A stretch of DNA of 64,000 nucleotides, taken from the NCBI RefSeq assembly GCF_000270245.1, contig NC_015635.1, forward strand, positions 868,001 to 932,000. Reading direction: 5' to 3'. Positions 27,754-37,680 of the stretch are shown one piece after another (position 1 is the first letter of the stretch; each line of letters opens with the position of its first letter). The notes below the pieces were generated by a model, which saw only the letters and a program-made list of their open reading frames with translations, was not told the DNA's origin and searched no databases. The stretch comes from Microlunatus phosphovorus NM-1 (GTDB lineage: Bacteria > Actinomycetota > Actinomycetes > Propionibacteriales > Propionibacteriaceae). A program made the position numbers and the translations under genes.

Positions 27754-28749
27754 GTGCTGGCTTCCGGGACGCGGGAGGTCTCCTGGGAGGCGACGGTCCG
27801 CGAACAACTCGACGAGATCGAGTCCGCTCTGCTTGCCATCGCGGAGGCGGACTCGCCCATGGTGACCGAGGCTGCGCAGCATGTCATCGCAGCCGGCGGC
27901 AAGCGGTTCCGGCCGCTGCTCGTGGTGCTGGCCTCCCAGCTCGATCCGGTGACCGCGGTTGCGCCGATCGACGATGTCGTCCGGGCCGCGCTGGTGGTCG
28001 AGCTGACGCACGTCGCCAGCCTCTACCACGATGACGTGATGGACGAGGCCCGGTTGCGCCGGGGCTCGGACAGTGCTAACGCTCGCTGGGGGAACACGGT
28101 CGCGATCCTGGTCGGGGACTTCCTGTTCGCGCGGGCCTCGGAAGTCGTCGCCGAGCTCGGCACCGAGTACGTACGGCTGCAGGCCCGCACGTTCGCCCGA
28201 CTGGTGCAGGGACAGATCGCCGAGACCGTCGGCCCGGGCGATGCCGATCCGCTGCAGCACTATCTCAAGGTGGTCGCCGACAAGACCGCGTCGCTGATCG
28301 CGACCTCGGCGCTGTTCGGAGCCAAGGTGGCCGGGGCCGATCCCGGGGTGCAGCGGGCACTGGCCGCGTACGGGGAGGAGATCGGCACCGTCTTCCAACT
28401 GTCGGACGACATCATCGACATCACCTCCGACGAGACCGGCAAGACGCCTGGCACCGACCTGCGTGAGGGCATCCCGACCCTGCCGACCCTGCTCTTCCGG
28501 CGGCACGCTGATCCTGGTTCGGCGACCGACTCCCGGCTGCTGGCACTCCTGGACTCCGACCTGAGTGATGATGCCGATCTCGCCGAGGCACTGTCGTTGT
28601 TGCGGGCCCATCCCTGCATCGAGCAGGCCCGCGCCGAGGTACGCCGCCGCTCCGAACGCGCCCGCTCCTATCTCGCCGACCTCCCCGCCGGCCCCGCCCG
28701 CGACGCCCTCGCCGAACTCTGCGACACGGTGGTAACCCGCTCGGCGTGA
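27754..28749 (+). CDS. Long-chain polyprenyl diphosphate synthase
   Basis: A 331-residue trans-isoprenyl diphosphate synthase with both aspartate-rich motifs, DDVMD (about 91-95, followed by EARLRRG) and DDIID (about 218-222), and GGKRFRPLL near 48-56 that binds isopentenyl diphosphate. The residues before the first motif (THVASLYH) are those of hexa- to nonaprenyl synthases, so it probably makes the menaquinone side chain. Its position 62 bases after nuoN, as in other actinobacteria (grcC/ispB type), supports this. GTG 27754 has GGAG upstream. Exact chain length is not predictable by eye. Confidence 0.9.
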   Translation: MLASGTREVSWEATVREQLDEIESALLAIAEADSPMVTEAAQHVIAAGGKRFRPLLVVLASQLDPVTAVAPIDDVVRAALVVELTHVASLYHDDVMDEARLRRGSDSANARWGNTVAILVGDFLFARASEVVAELGTEYVRLQARTFARLVQGQIAETVGPGDADPLQHYLKVVADKTASLIATSALFGAKVAGADPGVQRALAAYGEEIGTVFQLSDDIIDITSDETGKTPGTDLREGIPTLPTLLFRRHADPGSATDSRLLALLDSDLSDDADLAEALSLLRAHPCIEQARAEVRRRSERARSYLADLPAGPARDALAELCDTVVTRSA

Positions 28750-28768
28750 GCTAGCGCGCTTGCGACGG

Positions 28769-28834
28769 GATCTGCTCGGGTTTGTCGGTCTTGCTCGATC
28801 TGCAGATAGAGCAAAGCCGACAAGATCGAGCAGG
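28769..28834. repeat. Hairpin repeat, family 1 copy 1
   Basis: GATCTGCTCGGGTTTGTCGG (28769-28788) recurs base for base at 36300-36319. Its partner arm (28817-28834) pairs imperfectly, and an inner hairpin TTGCTC/GAGCAA lies between. It sits between two convergent genes, the polyprenyl synthase and the degenerate ABC subunit, and probably terminates both. The second copy is downstream of katG. Confidence 0.65.
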
Positions 28835-28869
28835 AACGCGTTGTCGTCGGGGGCTCGTCGGGGGATCGG

Positions 28870-29478
28870 TCAGTTGAGGGTGCGGTCGCAGGACTCGATC
28901 ACGGTGGGGTCGTCGCTGGCCAGCAGCACCGCGGCTCCGGTGCGGGTGAGATCGCGAAGCAGTGTCAGTACGCGGGCCCGGTTGGCTGGATCGAGGTCGG
29001 TGGTCACCTGGTCGGCGAGCAGCACACGCGGAGCGGTGGCGAGTGCGCGGGCGATCGACACCCGCTGCTGCTGACCGCCGGAGAGCTCCTCCACCAGGTG
29101 ATCGGCGCTCTCGCCCAGACCGACCGCTGCCAGCGCCTCGTGGGCTGCGCCGACCGGGTCGTCACCGGAGAAGCGACCATCGACGAGCGGCAGCACCACG
29201 TTCTCGTACGCCGTCAGCAGCGAGGCGAGGGCGCCACCGTCCGGAATCAGTGCTACTCCGGCAGCCAGCGCAGCCTCGCGACCGGCGATCGCCTGGCCGT
29301 CCACGGTGACCTCGCCTGCCACCGGCGCACCGAAGCCGGCGGCGATCAAGAACACCTCCGTGGCCTCCCAGACGGTCAGGCCCACCATCTCGCCTGCTTG
29401 GACCGTCCCGGTGAGCGGTGGTCGGTCGCCGACGACCATGTGATCGAACTGAAGTCGCGGTGCGGTGGATGCTGTCAT
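28870..29478 (-). CDS. Degenerate ABC ATP-binding subunit (non-catalytic half)
   Basis: A 202-residue ABC-fold protein. The signature and following helix are intact (LSGGQQQRVSIARAL, about 132-146) and the D-loop is normal (TTDLDPAN). Its own nucleotide site is lost: the Walker A region reads VGLTVWEATEVF (about 32-43) with no GxxGxGKS/T. The Q-loop glutamine is replaced (IPDGG), the catalytic Glu after Walker B is Gln (LLADQVT) and the switch His is Asp (LLASDDP). The adjacent ATPase is degenerate in exactly the other elements. ATG 29478 overlaps that gene's stop. It should form a heterodimer on the FtsX-type permease encoded upstream. Substrate unknown. Confidence 0.85.
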   Translation of the reverse strand: MTASTAPRLQFDHMVVGDRPPLTGTVQAGEMVGLTVWEATEVFLIAAGFGAPVAGEVTVDGQAIAGREAALAAGVALIPDGGALASLLTAYENVVLPLVDGRFSGDDPVGAAHEALAAVGLGESADHLVEELSGGQQQRVSIARALATAPRVLLADQVTTDLDPANRARVLTLLRDLTRTGAAVLLASDDPTVIESCDRTLN

Positions 29479-30356
29479 CGGCCCTCCTTGCCACTGGGTT
29501 CCGTGCCGGCCGGATCGTCACCGACGGGGGAGAGCAGCAGCCCCGGGCCGGCCCGCTCGATCCGTAGCAGCGTGCCCGGCGGATGGTCGGCCAGCACCTC
29601 GGCGGGCAAGGTCACTGAGCCGTCGGCGGTGATCACGCTGTATTCCTGGCCCCGTCGTCCCTCGGCGCCGATCCGGCCGTCGCGGATGGTGACGGTACGC
29701 GGCAACGCGGCGGCGACCGCCGGGTCATGGGTGACGAGCACGACGGTGGTGCCCCAGCGGTCGTTGAGCGTGTCGAGCGCAGCCAGCACCCTATCCCGCT
29801 CCGCGGCTGCCAGCCGACTGGTCGGCTCGTCGGCAAGGAGCAACCGCGGCCGGTGGGCGATGCCACAGGCCAGAGCCAGCAACTGCCGGCTTCCTGGCCG
29901 AAGGGTATCCGCCCGGGCGCTGTCGGGCTCGGTCAACCCGATCAGCTCCAGCACGGCTGCCGGCTCCGGCACATCGGCGCCGGTCCGCTGGGCGGCACGC
30001 TGCGCCAGGAGGATGTTCTCGGCGACTGTGAGATAGGGGAGGACGTTGCGAGAGGCACCCTGCAACACCATGCCGATGGTCGAGGTCCGGAGCCGATCCC
30101 GTTCGGCATCGGGGAGCCTGACGATGTCGGTGCCGTTGAGCAGCAACCGGCCGGCGGTCGGTCGAAGCAGCGCGGCACAGGCCAGCAGCAGTGTCGATTT
30201 GCCCGAGCCGGAGGGGCCGAGCAAACCCACCAGCTCGCCGGCGGTGACGGTCAGGCTCACACCCGAGAGCGCCGCGACATCGTGGCCATCGGCATGGAAG
30301 ACGTGCACCAGATCGCGGGTGACCACCCCGACACCGGTCGGCTCACGGCCGCTCAT
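29475..30356 (-). CDS. ABC ATP-binding subunit (catalytic half, degenerate signature)
   Basis: A 293-residue ABC ATPase. Walker A GPSGSGKST (about 45-53), a Q-loop glutamine in GMVLQGAS, Walker B LLLADEPTS (catalytic Glu about 175) and VTHD (switch His) are intact. The signature is LRPGSRQLLALA in place of LSGGQ, and the D-loop reads SRLAAAE instead of SALD. A C-terminal extension of about 75 residues follows the core (SVITADGSVTLPAEV...). ATG 30356 overlaps the permease stop by four bases, so permease, this subunit and the degenerate subunit are co-translated in that order. Family resembles the LolD/MacB-type ATPases. No substrate gene is nearby. Confidence 0.87.
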   Translation of the reverse strand: MSGREPTGVGVVTRDLVHVFHADGHDVAALSGVSLTVTAGELVGLLGPSGSGKSTLLLACAALLRPTAGRLLLNGTDIVRLPDAERDRLRTSTIGMVLQGASRNVLPYLTVAENILLAQRAAQRTGADVPEPAAVLELIGLTEPDSARADTLRPGSRQLLALACGIAHRPRLLLADEPTSRLAAAERDRVLAALDTLNDRWGTTVVLVTHDPAVAAALPRTVTIRDGRIGAEGRRGQEYSVITADGSVTLPAEVLADHPPGTLLRIERAGPGLLLSPVGDDPAGTEPSGKEGR

Positions 30357-33300
30357 CGCGACGTCCTCAAGACCTCGGCGGAGCGGGCTGCGAGTCGGTG
30401 GGTGCCGAGCAGCACGATGATCCCGACGACGGCCGCTGACCCTGCCAGACACCAGGCCAGGGCCTCGAGGTGCAACGCTCGATCGATGCCGATCACGGCC
30501 GGTGCGTCCGGCACCAAGGGCAGATCGGCGATGACCAGCGCGCAGCCCAGTGCGCCGGCTACCACCCCGGACGCGACGGCGTGCAGTCCCGGTACCAGAT
30601 AGGCGGCATAGACGCTCCGGCGCAAGGTTCGCCGGCGGGTCCCGGCGACGGCCAGCCCGACCAGGTCGCGAGCGAGCACACCGCGGTGGCCCGCCATGAC
30701 CAAGGCCATTCCCAGTGCGGCAAGCACTCCGGCGGCGCCGACGAAGCCGGGGATGACCCCAGCGGTGAGCGCAGCCGCGGTGGTGCGTTGCGCCGCGAGC
30801 GCCGCCGACAACTGGTCGCTTCCGATGATCCTGATCTGGTGGTTGAGGAGTCCCCGGGTGATCTCGGAGGTCCGAGCGGCATCGAAGAGCCAGACCTGCA
30901 CCGAGGTGCGATCACCGACCGGACCGGCACCGCCCCGTAGCACGGAGTCGAGGTCCGCGACCGCGACTCCGGTGAGCTCACGGGGAACAGCGTCGTCGGC
31001 GGCGGCCACCGGGTGGACCGACAGCGGCGAGCCGTCCGGGGCAGCGATCGTCGGGTTGGTGCCGAGCCTGCCGTTGCCGGCATCCAGCACGGGGACCAGT
31101 CCGGGGAGCCAGGCATGCTGCACACCACCCGGCGTACCACCGGTCCGCACCGTCAACTGCAGTCCACCGGGCGCGGAACTCCTGGCCACCTCGGTATTGG
31201 GCGTCTGCACCGGCAACGACTGCCAGCTCTCGCCCTGGCCGAGGTTGACGGGCATCGGCCGGCCGTTCTGCACGGCGTGCAGTCCGGTCAGCGAGACCGT
31301 GCCGTCCATCGGGCCGTTCGGTTCGAGTGTGATCCGCAGCAGCCGACAGCCGTCGGCGCAGTCGACCGGTTGGCGCAGTCGCTGAGCCGGGCCCGGGGCC
31401 AACGGCATCCGACCCAGCTGGAGTCTCAGCGGTCGGCCCCGCGCGGTGAGCAGCTCGAGACCGACCGCTGCGGACGTACCGGTCCGGTTCGCCTCGGTGG
31501 CTCGCAGGTCGCAATGCGCGCCGACGGACAGCTCGACGCTGTCGCCGCGGAGCTCGATCGGTGCGATCGGCGGGGCCGAGATCGCGTCCCAGTCCGGCTG
31601 GCCGACGGTCAGCCCGGCGCCCAGTGCCCGGTGCGCGAAGATGTTCGGCTCCACGAACATCCCCCGGACCGCGGCCTCGTCGACCCGACGGGTGACCACG
31701 ACGACGCTCGTGGCGGCCGAGCCGGTCGCTCGGCCGGGATCGATCGTGTCCAATGCCCGGAGCACGGTGGCGGGATCGCTCGAGACGGTGAACACCTCGG
31801 CGGCGCCGGTGCTGACCTCGGCGATATGGCGCCGCGCGGCGCTGCCGATCAGCAGCAACTGGAGGCCGAACGTCGCCACAGCGGTCGCTAGGCAGATGGT
31901 GACGATCATGATCCGCGAGCCGCGGAGCCGGAGCAGGAGAACCATGGTCAGCAGGACACTCGATGACCTCGGACGCCCCGACCAGCGGGCTCGCACGACT
32001 GCGGCAACGCCCCCGATGGCGCGATGCAGGGCCACCGCGAGTGCGATCGCGGCGAAGGCCGGGACGAGCAGCCCGATCACGCTGTCCGTGCCGACCTGCA
32101 GCGCGACGACGCCGCCGCCGATCCCGACTGTGACCGCCAACAGATCGATGAGCAGGTCGGAGCGTCCTCCACCACGCGCTGACGGTGGGACCGCCCGAAG
32201 CAGCCCGACGACCGGCTGGGCCAGCAGCTGTCGACTGGCCGGGACCATTGCCGTGAGCAGCAACAGCAGGGCGAGGCCTGGTGCGAGGATCAGCACCGGC
32301 GACACCGGCAGGGCTCGGTCGCCGGGCAACTGGCCGGACGTCACCGTCAGCAGCCCGAGCCCCAGCAGCCAGCCCAGTGCCCAGCCGAGCCCGGCTGCGG
32401 CGGCCCAGCGCCCGAGAACCTCCCGGCGCAGGAGGGCGGTCGGTTCACCTCTGAGTCGCGCCAGCCCAAGCTCGGTACGTTGTGCGGCGAGTGTCACACT
32501 CACCAGCAGACCGACGACGACCACGGCCAGCGCGGCCAGCTGGGTCAACAGCAACGCCAGGCCCGCGCGGGCGCGGGATCGTTCGCCGGCGATGTGGTCG
32601 AGACTGTCCGGGATGGACGTCGTCAAGCTGCCTTGGTGTTGAGCTGCCTGCGCGATGAGTTCCGAGGTCGCCGCGGAGAGTGTCGGCAGGTCTGCCAGCT
32701 CGAGCGCCTGCTTGTCCAGCCGGAACTCGAGGGAGTGCTGGACCTGGAAGCCGACGATCAGGTCCTGGGTGGCGTACAGCGGATTGGCGTGCGGAACACC
32801 GTTCTCGTCGAAGCCCGATCGACCGACCGGTGGCACGTCGAACCAATAGGGGTCGGCGATGTCGCGGGCTTGGTAGACCCCGGACACCGTCGCCTCCTGG
32901 GGACTCCCGCCGGTCGCGCCGATCTCCAAGACGTCGCCGGGCCGGGCCCCGTACGCGTTGCTGTCCTCGGCGGCGACGATCACCTCGGCCTCACCGGTGG
33001 GGCAGCGGCCCGTCACGATCACCACGTGGTCGCACAGGTCCTGCCGCCAGCTCAGAGTTCCTTGGACCGCCATGCTGAATCGGGCGCTGCTCCAACTCGA
33101 CCGGACGGTAGCGCCGGCGATCGGATCTCCGAACAGCTCCTCGGTCTCGCTCGGCAGGATCGATCGCAGGTCAGCCTGCTGCAGGCCGGTCAGCCGCCAC
33201 GCATTGCCAGGGCCATCGGCGGCGAAGGTAGCGTCAGCGATGGCCTGCTGCACCTGCCGTTGGTAGCCGGCCGCGAAGATGACCGCGCCGCTGATGAGGG

Positions 33301-33394
33301 CACCAACCAGGATCAGCAGGAGGGTCTGTCCGCGGTGCTGCCACAGCGCGCGGCGGGCCAGCTGCCAGACCCCGAAGCGCCGGATCACCGCCAT
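30353..33394 (-). CDS. FtsX-type ABC transporter permease
   Basis: A 1013-residue permease. The layout is an N-terminal helix (LLLILVGALISGAVIFAAGY, about 24-43), an extracytoplasmic domain of about 230 residues, then clustered helices near 275-300, 325-345, 360-385 and 410-470. IVTICLATAVATFGLQLLL (about 500-518) is followed by a second large external domain of about 350 residues and a last group of three helices at about 870-1000. It is a duplicated FtsX/MacB-like architecture in one chain, so it may supply the whole membrane part. It is the first gene of the three-gene operon. Function (lipid, peptide or lipoprotein handling) is open. Confidence 0.82.
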   Translation of the reverse strand: MAVIRRFGVWQLARRALWQHRGQTLLLILVGALISGAVIFAAGYQRQVQQAIADATFAADGPGNAWRLTGLQQADLRSILPSETEELFGDPIAGATVRSSWSSARFSMAVQGTLSWRQDLCDHVVIVTGRCPTGEAEVIVAAEDSNAYGARPGDVLEIGATGGSPQEATVSGVYQARDIADPYWFDVPPVGRSGFDENGVPHANPLYATQDLIVGFQVQHSLEFRLDKQALELADLPTLSAATSELIAQAAQHQGSLTTSIPDSLDHIAGERSRARAGLALLLTQLAALAVVVVGLLVSVTLAAQRTELGLARLRGEPTALLRREVLGRWAAAAGLGWALGWLLGLGLLTVTSGQLPGDRALPVSPVLILAPGLALLLLLTAMVPASRQLLAQPVVGLLRAVPPSARGGGRSDLLIDLLAVTVGIGGGVVALQVGTDSVIGLLVPAFAAIALAVALHRAIGGVAAVVRARWSGRPRSSSVLLTMVLLLRLRGSRIMIVTICLATAVATFGLQLLLIGSAARRHIAEVSTGAAEVFTVSSDPATVLRALDTIDPGRATGSAATSVVVVTRRVDEAAVRGMFVEPNIFAHRALGAGLTVGQPDWDAISAPPIAPIELRGDSVELSVGAHCDLRATEANRTGTSAAVGLELLTARGRPLRLQLGRMPLAPGPAQRLRQPVDCADGCRLLRITLEPNGPMDGTVSLTGLHAVQNGRPMPVNLGQGESWQSLPVQTPNTEVARSSAPGGLQLTVRTGGTPGGVQHAWLPGLVPVLDAGNGRLGTNPTIAAPDGSPLSVHPVAAADDAVPRELTGVAVADLDSVLRGGAGPVGDRTSVQVWLFDAARTSEITRGLLNHQIRIIGSDQLSAALAAQRTTAAALTAGVIPGFVGAAGVLAALGMALVMAGHRGVLARDLVGLAVAGTRRRTLRRSVYAAYLVPGLHAVASGVVAGALGCALVIADLPLVPDAPAVIGIDRALHLEALAWCLAGSAAVVGIIVLLGTHRLAARSAEVLRTSR

Positions 33395-33449
33395 TCAGTC
33401 ACCCTAACCAGTCGACAGTTCACCGCAGGGTGCCCCCATCGAGGAATTG

Positions 33450-33470
33450 TTTTGGATCACTCAAAAGAGT
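33450..33470. promoter_or_regulatory. Candidate FurA operator upstream of furA-katG
   Basis: TTTTG (33450-33454) and CAAAA (33462-33466) form an inverted repeat with a 7-base centre, and ACTC-AAAA-GAGT (33459-33470) overlaps it. This AT-rich stretch in a GC-rich context lies 15-35 bases before the furA start, where FurA/CatR regulators bind to repress themselves and katG. A TAGTCT hexamer (33473-33478) may be the -10. Confidence 0.45.
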
Positions 33471-33484
33471 GCTAGTCTCCGGAC

Positions 33485-36266
<2,782 letters not shown>

Positions 36267-36299
36267 GTTGAGGGGGCGCTGAAGTTTAGCCCCTTCCCG

Positions 36300-36367
36300 G
36301 ATCTGCTCGGGTTTGTCGGTTCTGCACTATCAGCAGATCGAGCAATGCCGACAAACCCGAGCAGATC
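36300..36367. repeat. Hairpin repeat, family 1 copy 2, probable katG terminator
   Basis: A perfect 20-bp inverted repeat: GATCTGCTCGGGTTTGTCGG at 36300-36319 pairs with its exact reverse complement at 36348-36367 across a 28-base loop that holds an inner CTGC/GCAG stem. The left arm equals that of the copy at 28769. It follows katG by 34 bases. Confidence 0.7.
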
Positions 36368-36382
36368 TGTCGGTACGCCAGC

Positions 36383-36527
36383 GGCCGCGCTGGCTGGCGC
36401 TGCGCGCCAATTCTGGCGCTGCTCGCCAGCGCTCTAGGCCACTCGTTCGTCACGATCGGGCCAGGACGAAGAGCGTGTCCTGGCCCGATCGCTCCTGCAC
36501 TCCCGGCCGCGCTGGCTTGCGCTGCGC
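36383..36527. repeat. Hairpin repeat, family 2 copy 2, with 23-bp flanking direct repeats
   Basis: The core is CTCGTTCGTC, a perfect 15-bp inverted repeat (36453-36467 with 36477-36491, 9-base loop) and CTCCTGCACTCCC (36492-36504). The flanks equal those of the copy at 16837-16924, but the stem differs in sequence while still pairing. The unit is bracketed by a 23-base direct repeat (36383-36405 and 36505-36527, one mismatch). It lies in the 296-base gap between katG and acdS. Confidence 0.65.
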
Positions 36528-36562
36528 CGGGTTACATGCACGCCTGGTTTAGCCTGACCCCT

Positions 36563-37606
36563 ATGACCCTCGCCGAGTTCCGCCGTGAACCGCTGCTCTT
36601 CGGACCGTCGCCTATCCATCCGATGCCGCGGCTGTCGGAGGCGCTCGGTGGCAAGGTGGAGATCTGGGCGAAGCGGGAGGACTGCAACTCCGGCATCGCG
36701 TTCGGCGGCAACAAGGTGCGCAAGCTGGAGTATCTGGCTGCCGACGCCATCGACACCGGCTGCGACACGCTGGTCTCGATCGGCGGCATCCAGTCCAATC
36801 ACACGCGGGCGGTCACCGGCGTCGCCTGCCATCTCGGGCTCAAGGCGGTCACCGTCCAGGAGGGCTGGGTCGACTACAACGACCTGGCGTACGACAAGGT
36901 CGGCAACATCCAGCTGACTCGGATCATGGGCGGCGACATCCGGATCGATCCGGCCGGCTTCGACATCGGGATGCGCGACTCGTGGAAGCGGGCGCTGGAC
37001 TCGGTGGTCGCAGCCGGCGGCAAGCCCTATCCGATTCCGGCCGGCGCCTCGGACCATCCGCTCGGCGGACTCGGCTTCGCCAACTGGGCGGTCGAGGTGG
37101 AGTCCCAGGAAGCGGAGCGAGAGATCTTCTTCGACCACGTGGTGGTCTGCACGGTCACCGGCTCGACCCATGCCGGGATGATCGCCGGCTTCTCGCTCTC
37201 GGATCGTCCTGGTCGGCGTGTGCTCGGGATCGACGCCTCCGGGACGCTGGCGCAGACCCGCGACCAGGTCTGGCGGATCGCAAGTCACACGGCGGAGAAG
37301 GTCGGGCTCGACCGGCCGCTCCGCGACGACGAGCTGACTCTGGTCGACGGCTACGTGGGGCCCGCCTACGGCCTGCCGGATGCCCAGACCGTTGCTGCTA
37401 TCCAGCTCGCCGCCCGCACCGAGGGGATGCTCACCGACCCGGTGTACGAGGGCAAGTCGATGGCCGGGCTGATCGGGATGATCCGCTCCGGTGAGATCCC
37501 CGCTGGTTCACGAGTGCTGTACGCGCACCTGGGCGGTCAGCCGGCGCTGTCGGCGTACGCCGGCTATCCAGGGCTGGGTTCGCCCGAACGGGAGCTGTCG
37601 CACTAG
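36563..37606 (+). CDS. acdS: 1-aminocyclopropane-1-carboxylate deaminase
   Basis: A 347-residue PLP enzyme of the tryptophan-synthase-beta fold that cleaves ACC, the plant ethylene precursor, to ammonia and 2-oxobutyrate. The PLP lysine is in [12 protein letters not shown] (Lys about 52) and the nucleophile serine in GGIQSNHTR (Ser about 79). The block [12 protein letters not shown] (about 296-307) has Tyr-Glu as in true ACC deaminases, where D-cysteine desulfhydrases have Tyr-Thr; [11 protein letters not shown] near the end also fits. ATG 36563 is preferred over ATG 36536 because it aligns with the usual length of about 338. Single gene, no partner; suggests contact with plants. Confidence 0.85.
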   Translation: MTLAEFRREPLLFGPSPIHPMPRLSEALGGKVEIWAKREDCNSGIAFGGNKVRKLEYLAADAIDTGCDTLVSIGGIQSNHTRAVTGVACHLGLKAVTVQEGWVDYNDLAYDKVGNIQLTRIMGGDIRIDPAGFDIGMRDSWKRALDSVVAAGGKPYPIPAGASDHPLGGLGFANWAVEVESQEAEREIFFDHVVVCTVTGSTHAGMIAGFSLSDRPGRRVLGIDASGTLAQTRDQVWRIASHTAEKVGLDRPLRDDELTLVDGYVGPAYGLPDAQTVAAIQLAARTEGMLTDPVYEGKSMAGLIGMIRSGEIPAGSRVLYAHLGGQPALSAYAGYPGLGSPERELSH

Positions 37607-37680
37607 GAGTGACAAACGCGGGCCTCAGCGGCTCACGCGGCCGCGACACGCCGCGCTGAGCACATTGAGCCGCGGGTACG

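Noticed and set aside
36563-37606. D-cysteine desulfhydrase
   Set aside because: The residue after the active-site tyrosine is Glu (VYEGKSM) as in ACC deaminase, not Thr.
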